Origin: Xenorhabdus vietnamensis
Lineage (GTDB): Bacteria > Pseudomonadota > Gammaproteobacteria > Enterobacterales > Enterobacteriaceae
DNA length: 64,000 nucleotides
Direction: 5' to 3'
Assembly: GCF_002127535.1 (NCBI RefSeq)
Contig: NZ_MUBJ01000008.1
Span: forward strand, 124,001 to 188,000
Positions 19,732 to 28,809 of the stretch are shown piece after piece. Each line of letters opens with the position of its first letter. Positions within the stretch are counted from its first letter, which is position 1. The notes under the pieces are model-generated. The model had not been told where the DNA came from. It saw only the letters and a program-made list of their open reading frames with translations, and made no database searches. Made by a program: the position numbers and the translations under genes.

Positions 19732-20098
19732 TGTGATCCCTTAAGCTTTGAAAGCTTTAGTTTTCGCCGTGGTTAACAAATACCGCTTAATTAGCGGTGT
19801 TGATAAAAGGTTCATTTGGACGTGCTTAATGCATGTTCTCTTTTGGGTTTTCCTACCCTTCAAGGAACCTTTAAAAACTGACATTCAGTTTTTAAAGGTT
19901 CCTTTATTTGGAAACATGTCTCGTCTTTAGCAGTAGGCAATTTATCATTTTTCATTCTTTAATGCCCTCCACCGATTTGATATTTATTTCAAAATTGTGG
20001 AGGGCGACATTATATGCACTATTTACACACTATTTATGTGTTATTTATGCCCGAAATTTCTCTATCTCTATACGCTATTTACTACTATATGCTATTTA
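19732..20098. other. sdhB-sucA intergenic region
   Basis: This stretch of 367 bases holds no gene. It contains a perfect inverted repeat (19862-19904), and next to sdhB an AT-rich tract in which GCTATTTACTA and CTATTTAT words recur several times (20030-20110), looking like a decayed short tandem array. In E. coli the equivalent gap carries a weak internal suc promoter. Confidence 0.5.
19862..19904. repeat. Perfect 20-bp inverted repeat with a 3-base loop
   Basis: The arm 19862-19881 is the exact reverse complement of 19885-19904, with CAT between. Neither side has a T tract suited to a rho-independent terminator in the direction of transcription. It could stabilise or separate the sdh and suc parts of the message, or be a remnant of a small mobile palindrome. 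Confidence 0.85.
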
Positions 20099-20815
20099 CT
20101 ATGCACTATGTTTCAGCAACATAGATTTAATATGACCAATCGCTTTTGTCGGATTCAACCCTTTAGGACATACATTGACGCAATTCATAATTCCATGACA
20201 GCGGAAAACACTGAACGCATCATTCAAATTATCCAGCCGCGAAGTTGTTTCAGTATCACGGCTGTCAATCAAGAAACGGTATGCAGCCAAAAGACCGGCG
20301 GGGCCAATAAATTTATCCGGATTCCACCAGAATGATGGACAAGACGTTGAACAACAGGCACATAAGATACATTCATACAGTCCGTCCAGTTTTTCACGCT
20401 GTTCCGGTGATTGCAGGTGCTCACGTGCGGGTGGGTTTTTGTTGTCATTAATCAGGTAAGGACGGATTTTTTCATATTGCGCGTAGAACTGCCCCATATC
20501 AACAACCAGATCACGAATCACTGGCAGACCGGGCAATGGACGAATAACAATTTTCTTATTGCCACGACGCAACGCAGAAACTGGCATAACACATGCCAAA
20601 CCGTTTTTACCATTCATATTCACGCCATCAGAGCCACAGACTCCCTCACGACAAGAGCGGCGGAATGCTAAGGTTGGATCTTGCTCTTTTAGCTGGATAA
20701 GGGCATCCAGCAACATCATGTCTCGCCCTTCCTGTGCTTCCAGAGTGTAGTCCTGCATACGGGGTACATCATCTACATCTGGATTATAACGATAAATCGA
20801 AAATTCAAGTTTCAT
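20099..20815 (-). CDS. sdhB: Succinate dehydrogenase iron-sulfur subunit
   Basis: SdhB carries the three iron-sulfur clusters that move electrons from FAD to quinone. The 238-residue length equals E. coli SdhB. The 2Fe-2S site lies in FRRSCREGVCGSDGVNMNGKNG, and the 4Fe-4S/3Fe-4S ligands in CILCACCSTSCPSFWWNPD and CHGIMNCVNVCPKGLNP. It is 37 bases downstream of sdhA and is the last gene of the sdh group. Confidence 0.97.
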   Translation of the reverse strand: MKLEFSIYRYNPDVDDVPRMQDYTLEAQEGRDMMLLDALIQLKEQDPTLAFRRSCREGVCGSDGVNMNGKNGLACVMPVSALRRGNKKIVIRPLPGLPVIRDLVVDMGQFYAQYEKIRPYLINDNKNPPAREHLQSPEQREKLDGLYECILCACCSTSCPSFWWNPDKFIGPAGLLAAYRFLIDSRDTETTSRLDNLNDAFSVFRCHGIMNCVNVCPKGLNPTKAIGHIKSMLLKHSA

Positions 20816-20852
20816 AATCTATTTCTCCGCAACTGGAACATCAGCAACGCAA

Positions 20853-22619
20853 TTAGTAAGAACGCACTTTCGGCGGGAAAGCTTCACGCAGCGTTGGCTG
20901 CATATTCACTTCACGGCGAGTCATGCTCTCAGTTTGCGGTAAATACAGGCTATGGCACAGCCAATTAGCATCATCACGTTCTGGATAGTCAAAGCGGCTG
21001 TGAGCGCCACGACTTTCTGTACGGAAATTCGCAGAAACCGCGGTCGAATAGGCCGTTTCCATCAGGTTATCCAACTCCAGACATTCGATACGCTGGGTAT
21101 TGAATTCTGATGAAGTATCATCCAGACGAGCATTTTTCAGACGCTCACGGATCACTTTCAGTTCTTCAAGCCCTCTTGCCATCGCGTCACCTTCACGGAA
21201 TACCGAGAAGTTGTGCTGCATACAAGATTGCAATGCTTTGCGGATTTCAACTGGATCTTCACCTGAACGGGTATTATTCCAACGGTTCAGACGTTGAAGT
21301 GCTGCATCAACATCAGATTCGCTGGCATCACGGCTAGTCCCCTGCTCCATCAGGCATTCTTTCAAGTGTAGGCCTGCGGAACGGCCAAATACCACTAAAT
21401 CAAGCAGTGAGTTACCCCCCAGACGGTTTGCACCGTGAACAGATACACAAGCAATTTCACCCACAGCAAACAAGCCTGGAATCACTACATCTTCGCCTTT
21501 TTCATTTAGCGTCAGTGCCTGACCGGTGATCTTAGTTGGAATTCCCCCCATCATATAGTGACAGGTTGGAATAACTGGAATCGGCTCTTTTACTGGATCT
21601 ACGTGGGCAAAAGTGCGGGATAATTCAAGAATACCCGGCAGACGAGATTCCAATACATCTTTGCCCAGATGATCCAGTTTCAATTTGACGTGAGGACCCC
21701 ATGGGCCTTCGCAGCCACGACCTTCACGGATCTCAATCATCATAGAACGTGCGACCACATCACGGCCAGCAAGGTCTTTAGCATTTGGTGCATAACGCTC
21801 CATGAAGCGCTCACCATCTTTATTCAGCAGGTAACCACCTTCACCACGGCAGCCTTCTGTGACCAAAACACCCGCACCGGCAATGCCGGTTGGGTGGAAT
21901 TGCCACATTTCCATATCCTGAACAGGAACACCTGCACGCAATGCCATGCCCACACCATCACCAGTATTGATATGCGCATTAGTTGTGGATTGGAAGATTC
22001 GGCCTGCACCACCGGTTGCCAGGATAGTTGCCTTAGCTTTGAAATAAACCACTTCACCGGTTTCAATACAAATAGCAGTACAACCAACAACCGTGCCATC
22101 CTGATTTTTAACCAGATCTAACGAATACCACTCAGAAAAGATAGTTGTATGGTTTTTTAAATTCTGCTGATACAGCGTATGCAATAGGGCATGACCCGTT
22201 CGGTCAGCGGCGGCGGCGGTACGAGCGGCCTGCTCACCACCAAAATTTCTGGACTGTCCACCAAATGGACGTTGATAAATACGGCCATTATCCAGACGGG
22301 AGAATGGCAATCCCATATGCTCTAACTCTAAAATTGCTTCTGGGCCGGTCTTACACATATATTCAATGGCATCTTGGTCACCGATATAATCGGAGCCTTT
22401 CACCGTATCATACATGTGCCATTCCCAGTTATCCTCATGGGTATTGCCCAGAGCAACAGTAATTCCACCCTGTGCTGAAACAGTATGGGAACGCGTAGGG
22501 AACACCTTAGAAATCAAAGCACAAGATAAACCCATTTGTGAAATTTGCAGTGCAGCACGCATACCTGCGCCACCAGCACCAATAACAACAGCGTCAAATT
22601 CTCTTACTGGCAATTTCAT
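20853..22619 (-). CDS. sdhA: Succinate dehydrogenase flavoprotein subunit
   Basis: SdhA oxidises succinate to fumarate using covalently bound FAD. The 588 residues match the E. coli length. The Rossmann motif [14 protein letters not shown] lies near the N-terminus and H45, in [11 protein letters not shown], is the FAD attachment histidine of the family. Active-site residues are in the [21 protein letters not shown] and [20 protein letters not shown] regions. The ATG directly abuts the sdhD stop (TAAATG). Confidence 0.97.
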   Translation of the reverse strand: MKLPVREFDAVVIGAGGAGMRAALQISQMGLSCALISKVFPTRSHTVSAQGGITVALGNTHEDNWEWHMYDTVKGSDYIGDQDAIEYMCKTGPEAILELEHMGLPFSRLDNGRIYQRPFGGQSRNFGGEQAARTAAAADRTGHALLHTLYQQNLKNHTTIFSEWYSLDLVKNQDGTVVGCTAICIETGEVVYFKAKATILATGGAGRIFQSTTNAHINTGDGVGMALRAGVPVQDMEMWQFHPTGIAGAGVLVTEGCRGEGGYLLNKDGERFMERYAPNAKDLAGRDVVARSMMIEIREGRGCEGPWGPHVKLKLDHLGKDVLESRLPGILELSRTFAHVDPVKEPIPVIPTCHYMMGGIPTKITGQALTLNEKGEDVVIPGLFAVGEIACVSVHGANRLGGNSLLDLVVFGRSAGLHLKECLMEQGTSRDASESDVDAALQRLNRWNNTRSGEDPVEIRKALQSCMQHNFSVFREGDAMARGLEELKVIRERLKNARLDDTSSEFNTQRIECLELDNLMETAYSTAVSANFRTESRGAHSRFDYPERDDANWLCHSLYLPQTESMTRREVNMQPTLREAFPPKVRSY

Positions 22620-22967
22620 TTATGCACCCCACACAACAATTGTTCCGTAAATCAAATAAGTTAACAGCGCTACAATAATCACCAGTTGCAGAACCAAACG
22701 CAGTGCAAGAGGTTTGACATAATCTGTCAATACCTGCCACATGCCAATCCATGCATGGACTAGGATAGAAAGCAGAGTCAACACAGTGAATACTTTAGTG
22801 AGGGATGAAGAAAAGAAACCACGCCAGACTTCATAGGTAATATCTGACGTTGTTGCGACAAAACCAACGAGATAAAAGACGTACAAAACAATAATAATTG
22901 CGGATGCACGCAACAACAGCCAATCCTGAATACCCGTACGACCCAATGCGGATGCGTTGCTTACCAT
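22620..22967 (-). CDS. sdhD: Succinate dehydrogenase membrane anchor subunit
   Basis: SdhD is a small membrane anchor that with SdhC binds haem b and ubiquinone. It is 115 residues with three hydrophobic helices, beginning [23 protein letters not shown] as in E. coli. The haem-ligand histidine region is [19 protein letters not shown]. It overlaps the end of sdhC by seven bases and abuts sdhA. Confidence 0.96.
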   Translation of the reverse strand: MVSNASALGRTGIQDWLLLRASAIIIVLYVFYLVGFVATTSDITYEVWRGFFSSSLTKVFTVLTLLSILVHAWIGMWQVLTDYVKPLALRLVLQLVIIVALLTYLIYGTIVVWGA

Positions 22968-23350
22968 AATAATACCCCAGCCAGAATAGACAGAATAACC
23001 GCAATTACTATTGCTACTTTGGCAGATGCACTACCGGTAGCGAGATTTTCTTCCAAGAAACCAAAATCCATCAACACATGGCGTATACCTCCACAAATGT
23101 GGTAAGCCAGTGCCGTCAATATCCCCCATAGGATAAATTTGACGAAGAAGCCAGTCATGATTTCGGATGCTTGTAGGAAGCCCTCCTGCGAAGACAGTGA
23201 CATCCCCAACAACCACAGCAGAATGCCGACTGCGATAAAGGTGATGACGCCTGAGATACGGTGCAAGATCGATGCTATCGCGGAGACGGGTTGGTCAATC
23301 GTCCGCAGATCAAGGTTGACAGGTCTTTGTTTTTTCACAATTTTGCCCAC
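22961..23350 (-). CDS. sdhC: Succinate dehydrogenase cytochrome b556 subunit
   Basis: SdhC is the first gene of the sdh operon, a three-helix membrane subunit of 129 residues that shares haem b with Sdh[14 protein letters not shown] and [16 protein letters not shown] are the conserved N-terminal motifs, and the haem ligand is in [17 protein letters not shown]. The chosen start is GTG at 23350, which gives the same length as the E. coli protein. A second in-frame GTG four codons later is possible, because the upstream ribosome-binding site is weak. Confidence 0.95.
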   Translation of the reverse strand: MGKIVKKQRPVNLDLRTIDQPVSAIASILHRISGVITFIAVGILLWLLGMSLSSQEGFLQASEIMTGFFVKFILWGILTALAYHICGGIRHVLMDFGFLEENLATGSASAKVAIVIAVILSILAGVLLW

Positions 23351-23981
23351 AAAGCTTTTTTTTATTTTCCATCCTCCGGTCCTGGGCAGGAATCAGACAG
23401 CGCTAATAAAGAGGATACAAAGACACAACATAATTAACTCAACAATCCTTACTGTTACTGTTCATCAAAAGTTGTGATTTAGTTACGCTGGGTGCTCCTA
23501 CATCAGGGTAATCCGGAGACCTCACGAAAGTATAAATACTTCACATTGTTATTACAATTACCACACAATATGATTATTAACATTTAGCTTGAACAGTGAG
23601 AAGGATCACGCTTCAAACATTTTTTATAAAAAACATTATGTTGTTTGACAAAGATTAAACATTTATCTTACATATATGTCGTTATATATTATTTCACATC
23701 ATTTTATGATGAAAAATTAATCTTAACGAAAAATAAAAGTTATGTAAAAGTATCATATAAGCACAAAATGGTAACACTTTACGCAAATAATACTTTAAAC
23801 ATAACTCCCAAAAAATTTTTAACAACCTGCAAACTATTGTTGTCCGTAATGAGATTTCAGCGTTAAATGTGATACCAGCCTGATTTTAAATTCTCTCCGG
23901 TAGCACAATGTCTTCGGCACAGTATAAATTGTGTCTATCTGGTTGTTAGGGGTTATAAAAATAAGCGCTAAGGAGATGTAA
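23351..23981. promoter_or_regulatory. Divergent sdhC / gltA promoter region
   Basis: This is 631 bases of non-coding, very AT-rich DNA between the divergent sdh and gltA genes, the same arrangement as in E. coli, where it binds ArcA and CRP and is the site of small RNA regulation of sdhC. A palindrome AAGTAT-AA-ATACTT is visible at 23528-23541, and a weak CRP-like TGTGA half site at 23474. Individual promoters could not be assigned. Confidence 0.6.
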
Positions 23982-25265
23982 ATGGCTGATAAAAAGGCTA
24001 CGTTGAACATAAATGGTTCAGCTGCTATCGAACTAGACGTACTAACGCCGACCCTAGGTTCTGAAGTGATTGACGTTCGTACCCTCGGCTCAAAAGGCTT
24101 CTATACCTACGATCCTGGTTTTACCTCCACTGCCTCTTGTGAGTCGAAAATCACCTATATTGATGGCAATGAAGGCATTTTGCTACATCGTGGTTTTCCC
24201 ATTGATCAGCTTGCAACGGAATCAACCTATCTGGAAGTCTGTTACATTCTGCTATATGGTGAGCCACCAACACCTGAAAAATATGAAAAATTCAAAACAA
24301 CGGTGACTCGCCATACAATGATCCATGAACAGATCACTCGTCTGTTCCACGGTTTCCGCCGTGATTCCCACCCAATGGCTGTACTTTGTGGTGTTACGGG
24401 TGCTTTGGCCGCCTTCTATCATGATGCTTTGGATGTCCACAATCCCCGCCATCGTGAAATCACTGCTTATCGCCTACTGTCCAAAATGCCAACTGTTGCG
24501 GCAATGTGTTACAAATATTCCCTTGGTCAGCCTTTTGTTTATCCACGCAACGATCTGTCTTATGCAGCAAACTTCCTGCACATGATGTTCTCAACACCGT
24601 GTGAGGAATATAAGGTTAATCCAGTATTGGAACGCGCCATGGATCGCATTTTCATTCTTCATGCGGATCATGAACAAAATGCATCAACCTCAACGGTACG
24701 CACTGCGGGTTCTTCTGGTGCTAACCCATTCGCCTGTATTGCTGCGGGTATTGCATCCCTGTGGGGGCCTGCGCATGGTGGAGCAAATGAAGCCTGTCTG
24801 CGGATGCTGGAAGAGATCCAGACTGTCGAACACATTCCCGAATTCATTGCTCGAGCCAAAGACAAGAATGATTCTTTCCGCCTGATGGGCTTTGGTCACC
24901 GTGTTTACAAAAACTACGATCCTCGCGCAACAGTGATGCGTGAAACCTGCCATGAAGTTCTGAATGAACTGGGCCTGAATGACAGTCTGCTGGAAGTGGC
25001 GATGGAATTAGAGCGCATTGCTCTGAACGACCCATACTTCATTGAGAAAAAACTGTATCCAAATGTCGACTTCTATTCTGGCATTATCCTGAAAGCCATG
25101 GGTATCCCATCGTCCATGTTCACCGTGATTTTTGCCATTGCCCGAACAATCGGCTGGATTGCACATTGGAATGAAATGCATGATGAAGGCCTGAGGATTG
25201 CACGTCCACGTCAGCTTTATACTGGCCATAATAAACGTGACTTCAAGAGCCAGTTAAAAAAATAA
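23982..25265 (+). CDS. gltA: Type II citrate synthase
   Basis: GltA condenses acetyl-CoA and oxaloacetate to citrate, the entry step of the TCA cycle. The 427 residues match the hexameric NADH-sensitive enzyme of E. coli. Active-site histidines lie in [12 protein letters not shown] and [13 protein letters not shown], and the catalytic aspartate in [15 protein letters not shown]. An AAGGAG ribosome-binding site precedes the ATG. It is monocistronic and divergent from sdhCDAB. A 7-bp inverted repeat 15 to 40 bases after the stop may act as a weak terminator. Confidence 0.97.
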   Translation: MADKKATLNINGSAAIELDVLTPTLGSEVIDVRTLGSKGFYTYDPGFTSTASCESKITYIDGNEGILLHRGFPIDQLATESTYLEVCYILLYGEPPTPEKYEKFKTTVTRHTMIHEQITRLFHGFRRDSHPMAVLCGVTGALAAFYHDALDVHNPRHREITAYRLLSKMPTVAAMCYKYSLGQPFVYPRNDLSYAANFLHMMFSTPCEEYKVNPVLERAMDRIFILHADHEQNASTSTVRTAGSSGANPFACIAAGIASLWGPAHGGANEACLRMLEEIQTVEHIPEFIARAKDKNDSFRLMGFGHRVYKNYDPRATVMRETCHEVLNELGLNDSLLEVAMELERIALNDPYFIEKKLYPNVDFYSGIILKAMGIPSSMFTVIFAIARTIGWIAHWNEMHDEGLRIARPRQLYTGHNKRDFKSQLKK

Positions 25266-25355
25266 TCTAGTCACTCCAATCACACTATCCATATTCTGAA
25301 TAGTGTATTTCTGCACCTCTCATATCGGTTTTCTTATCCTGATATTAGGGGTGTA

Positions 25356-25435
25356 GTTTTATATGGTTTTATATGGTTTTATATGGTTTTATATGGTTTT
25401 ATATGGTTTTATATGGTTTTATATGGTTTTATATA
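25356..25435. repeat. Tandem array of a 10-bp unit (ATATGGTTTT), seven perfect copies
   Basis: The unit ATATGGTTTT begins at 25361 and repeats seven times without change to 25430, with a partial unit (GTTTT) before and ATATAGTT after. It lies about 90 bases past gltA. The period of about one helical turn places a G-G step on the same face of the DNA each time. Copy number is likely to vary by replication slippage. Confidence 0.95.
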
Positions 25436-25449
25436 GTTCGATATCAATT

Positions 25450-25560
25450 ATTGTTTTAACAATGCATTTCTCTGACAAGGCATTATTTTAACCATGCATT
25501 GTTTTCATAACGTATTTTTTCACAACATATTGTTTTAACAACGTATTGCTTTAACAACGA
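25450..25560. repeat. Degenerate tandem array of a 16-bp unit (ATTGTTTTAACAACGT-like), seven copies
   Basis: Consecutive blocks begin at 25450, 25466, 25482, 25498, 25514, 25529 and 25545, all 16 bases long except the fifth (15). The consensus contains a TTGTT/AACAA inverted repeat. The array ends 18 bases before the LD-carboxypeptidase start, so it forms the promoter-proximal DNA of that gene. Confidence 0.8.
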
Positions 25561-25578
25561 AAAGAGTATAAAACTAAA

Positions 25579-26580
25579 ATGATTCTTCCACAAAGACTTT
25601 CTCTTGGTGAAACTATAGGTTTTTTTTCTTCCTCGGCACCAGCCACGGCCTTTGCCCCTACTCGTTTTACAAGAAGCATCAATTACTTACAAAGCAAAGG
25701 TTATAAAACAAAAGCAGGAATATTGACTGGAAAAAGTGATTTTTACCGTTCTGGCAACATTATGCAAAGAGTGGAAGAATTTAACACCTTACTTCGAGAT
25801 CCTGAAGTAAGATGTATTATGTCCACAATTGGAGGAGATAATTCCAACTCAATATTGCCTTATATTGATTATGATGCTATCAAAAAAGACCCTAAAATTA
25901 TTGTAGGTTATTCTGACACCACGGCTCTATTACTTGGAATTTATAGTAAAACAAATGTTGTAACTTTTTATGGTCCTGCTTTAGTTGCTTCATTTGGAGA
26001 ATATCCTCCGTTGGTTGATGAAACTTTTGCCTGTTTTTCCCAAATAATTACTAATACTCAACCACCATTCACTTATAAACAACCTGAATACTGGACAGAT
26101 GAATATATTGAATGGGAAAACCAAATACATCCGAAAAATACGTTCTCTAATAAATGGATTTTTGACGGAACAGGAAAATATCGCGGCAGATTAATCGGCG
26201 GTAATCTAAATACTCTTTATGGAATTTGGGGCAGTGAATATATGCCTGAAATTAAACAAGGTGATATTTTACTGATTGAAGATTGTCACCAAGGAATAGA
26301 AGAAGTTGAACGCGCTTTTGCTCACCTTCTGATCTGTGGGATATTTAATAAAGCTTCAGCGATTATTCTTGGAAAACACGAACAATTTAATGATCGGGGA
26401 ACAGGAAGAACAGCACTGGATGTACTAAAAGAAGTTCTAAATGGTAAAGAAATGCCTATTGTGGCAGACTTCGATTGTTGTCATACACACCCAATGCTCA
26501 CTATGCCTCTCGGTGTTGATATTGTCATCGATTTTGACTCTGAATCCGTCTTTCTACCAGAGCCTTGGTGTGTAAATTAG
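25579..26580 (+). CDS. MccF-like LD-carboxypeptidase (peptidase S66 family)
   Basis: This 333-residue cytoplasmic protein matches the S66 serine peptidases that include MccF, which confers immunity to microcin C-type peptide nucleotides by cleaving the amide bond, and muropeptide LD-carboxypeptidases. The nucleophile is S112 in VGYSDTTAL, the acid is E234 in LLIEDCHQ, and the base is H302 in the DCCHTHPMLTMPLG segment. The N-terminal GETIGFFSSSAPA and STIGGDNSNSILPY blocks are also typical. The family's Asn/Asp-rich substrate loop region (WTDEYIEWENQ) looks more like MccF than like LdcA. The gene is AT-rich compared with its neighbours, stands alone between repeat arrays and an AraC/MFS pair, and has a weak ribosome-binding site, suggesting acquisition. 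No microcin biosynthesis genes are in the window. Confidence 0.85.
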   Translation: MILPQRLSLGETIGFFSSSAPATAFAPTRFTRSINYLQSKGYKTKAGILTGKSDFYRSGNIMQRVEEFNTLLRDPEVRCIMSTIGGDNSNSILPYIDYDAIKKDPKIIVGYSDTTALLLGIYSKTNVVTFYGPALVASFGEYPPLVDETFACFSQIITNTQPPFTYKQPEYWTDEYIEWENQIHPKNTFSNKWIFDGTGKYRGRLIGGNLNTLYGIWGSEYMPEIKQGDILLIEDCHQGIEEVERAFAHLLICGIFNKASAIILGKHEQFNDRGTGRTALDVLKEVLNGKEMPIVADFDCCHTHPMLTMPLGVDIVIDFDSESVFLPEPWCVN

Positions 26581-26674
26581 CCTTCTATCTTGCATTCTTA
26601 GGTAAAGAATACACGAGTAGTAGGAATTCAAGTGGTAGCTGTGTATTTACCTGATGAAGTACGCACAAATGCCT

Positions 26675-27475
26675 TTATCTCTCTGAACCCACCATATATT
26701 CCCTTGGCGGCCTCCCCATAGCTTTGCGGAAAAACGTCACAAACGCACTATCATTGGAAAAACCGAGTTCCTGCGCAACATAAGATAAAGTTTTATTCTG
26801 TGCCAACAGCTCTATTGCCTTTACCAATCGCCATTGCTGCCGCCATTGTTGGTAATTCATTCCTGTTTCACGCTGAAATATTCGGGTAATTGTTTTCTCA
26901 CTCGCGCCAATATAAGTCGCTAGTATGTTCAACGATGGCGGCAATTGCTCAAATGACAAGTGCGCTAACCGCCGATCAAACGGTAACGGCAGTAAAGTCG
27001 GTTCCCTACGCGCCTCACGAATTTCATCAAAAAATACTGCCAGTAAATTTGCTTCTTTTCCCTGATACCAATCAGAGTCGAAAGAAGATATCGCTATACG
27101 CTCCAAAAGCACCTGTAACAATGGCGTAGCTTCCAACACTTCGCTTTGTGTCGGAATTAGCGTTATTCCAGAAGCATTCGCATAACGGGTATTCAAATAA
27201 TGAATATCAAAATAAATAGAACGGTAGCCTACCGAACCACGCATTTCTGCCCGATGCTGTGTCTTTGGAGGTATCCATGCCACTCTGGTTGGTGGCAGAA
27301 TAGAAATCTGATTTGCTAATGTGATTTTGATACAGCCCCGTTGGGTGAATAACAATTGCCCCATATCATGCTGATGAAAGCCTGAATCGTGTTGTCCCAT
27401 CTCTGCTGCGATCCCTACCACAGGTACATTCAAACGATCAGGATCAAAATGATCGCTTTGTTGCAACCACGCCAT
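26675..27475 (-). CDS. AraC-family transcriptional regulator
   Basis: The 266-residue protein has an N-terminal cupin-like sensor domain (about residues 15-150; FHQHDMGQLLFTQRGCIKITL carries the HxH-type cupin feature). A C-terminal AraC/XylS double helix-turn-helix domain follows (about 165-262), with NILATYIGASEKTITRIFQRETG and LSYVAQELGFSNDSAFVTFFRKAMGRPPREY. It is transcribed away from the MFS transporter at 27597 with about 120 bases between them, the usual geometry for a regulator of a divergent exporter. The ligand is unknown. Confidence 0.88.
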   Translation of the reverse strand: MAWLQQSDHFDPDRLNVPVVGIAAEMGQHDSGFHQHDMGQLLFTQRGCIKITLANQISILPPTRVAWIPPKTQHRAEMRGSVGYRSIYFDIHYLNTRYANASGITLIPTQSEVLEATPLLQVLLERIAISSFDSDWYQGKEANLLAVFFDEIREARREPTLLPLPFDRRLAHLSFEQLPPSLNILATYIGASEKTITRIFQRETGMNYQQWRQQWRLVKAIELLAQNKTLSYVAQELGFSNDSAFVTFFRKAMGRPPREYMVGSER

Positions 27476-27596
27476 TCTACTCCCCTAGACTCAATGTCCG
27501 ATTAAATAAATAATTTGTCCTTATTATCATAAAAAGACAGCAGTCAGAATGCTAACCTTCCGAGCTATTACTCACTTATCATTAGAAGAAAAAATC

Positions 27597-28802
27597 ATGC
27601 AAACTAAACCATCACTTTGGCTTGCTATTGCTTTGATGATGTTTCCGCAGATCGTAGAAACCATCTATAGCCCTGCATTAACCAACATCGCCAACGGGTT
27701 TTCTATCAGCTCAGAACAAGCCGCTCAAACACTATCACTCTACTTTTTTGCTTTTGCCCTCGGTGTTGTTGTATGGGGACGCATGTGTGACGTGATCGGC
27801 AGACGCCCGGCTATCATTGTTGGCTTATCACTCTATGGCCTAGCTTCCCTGCTGGCATTGTTAACACAACAATTCTGGTTATTACTCGTTGCCAGAATGC
27901 TGTCTGCTTTTGGCGCAGCAGTTGGCTCTGTCGGTACACAAACCATTATGCGTGATACTTACCGTGGAGAAGAATTGGCACATGTATTTTCCATCATGGG
28001 CATTGCCTTAGCTGCCAGCCCAGCCATTGGTATGCTCAGCGGCTCAACATTGAATTATTTTGCTGGATATAAAGCAGTCTTTGCTGGACTAGCCATTTTA
28101 GCGGTAATCCTGACCTGCTGGTCTATCGTTCGATTGCCAGAAACCCGGCCAATTGACGTAATAAAAGTGTCTTTATTCAGCACTGCAATCATAATGCTTA
28201 AAGATATTTCAATTTGGCGAAATGCGTTTTTGATCGCATTTTTCAACATTTGCTTATTCAGCTATTACCAATTAGCACCATTTCGCTTTGAACAATTTGG
28301 GTTGTCACAAGAAATATTTGGTTATACGGGCTTGTTAATGACTTTCGGCGTTGGATTAGGTTCTTTATTAAATAAATACCTATTAAAACAACGATGGATA
28401 TCTGCCAAATTAGTCACTCTCGCCTCCTTGATAAATCTATTGAGTGGAATTGGTGTATACCTACTCGAAAATAGCTGGCTCTTTATTTTTCCGATGTTGG
28501 GAATAGTTATCGCTTATGGACTGGCTATCCCTAATATTCTGGCTTCTGTATTAACCAACTATTCAGATCGGCTGGGAACTGCCGGTGCTTTACTAGGATT
28601 ATTTTACTATTTTCTACTGGGCTTTGGTTTGGCACTGGCAGGCTGGAGTCAAGCATTGAGCTGTGTACTGATCTGTTGTGGGATCAGCATGATTGTTTTG
28701 TCCCTTTTTCAAACATCCCTTTTTAAACATTCCTTTTCAAACAAAGATAAAAAGCCCCCAACTACCAAAATGGAAATAAAATCTGGGGGCTATGTAGATT
28801 AA
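27597..28802 (+). CDS. MFS multidrug/metabolite exporter (DHA1 type)
   Basis: The protein of about 401 residues has twelve predicted membrane helices and the major facilitator motif GRMCDVIGRRPAIIVG between helices 2 and 3. The second conserved motif of drug:proton antiporters, a proline- and glycine-rich stretch ASPAIGMLSG in helix 5, is also present. The overall pattern resembles Bcr/CflA or YdhC proteins. The start at 27597 (MQTKPSLWLAIALMM) follows an AGAAG sequence; an ATG at 27549 would add 16 residues not expected before the first helix. It probably exports a small toxic compound under control of the divergent AraC regulator. The last codons overlap the ybgI terminator hairpin. Confidence 0.85.
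   Translation: MQTKPSLWLAIALMMFPQIVETIYSPALTNIANGFSISSEQAAQTLSLYFFAFALGVVVWGRMCDVIGRRPAIIVGLSLYGLASLLALLTQQFWLLLVARMLSAFGAAVGSVGTQTIMRDTYRGEELAHVFSIMGIALAASPAIGMLSGSTLNYFAGYKAVFAGLAILAVILTCWSIVRLPETRPIDVIKVSLFSTAIIMLKDISIWRNAFLIAFFNICLFSYYQLAPFRFEQFGLSQEIFGYTGLLMTFGVGLGSLLNKYLLKQRWISAKLVTLASLINLLSGIGVYLLENSWLFIFPMLGIVIAYGLAIPNILASVLTNYSDRLGTAGALLGLFYYFLLGFGLALAGWSQALSCVLICCGISMIVLSLFQTSLFKHSFSNKDKKPPTTKMEIKSGGYVD
28744..28794 (-). terminator. Rho-independent terminator for ybgI, located inside the end of the MFS gene
   Basis: An 8-bp stem AGCCCCCA/TGGGGGCT (28753-28760 with 28784-28791) is followed on the minus strand by TTTTTATC. It is 16 bases past the ybgI stop and falls entirely within the last 20 codons of the convergent MFS gene. 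Confidence 0.7.
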
Positions 28803-28809
28803 CCAAGCA

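Noticed and set aside
23645-23866. Small plus-strand frame in the sdhC-gltA gap
   Set aside because: Composition is that of AT-rich non-coding DNA, with no ribosome-binding site and no known homologue at this position.
25356-25560. Possible CRISPR array
   Set aside because: Units are direct tandem repeats of 10 and 16 bp without unique spacers, and there are no cas genes.
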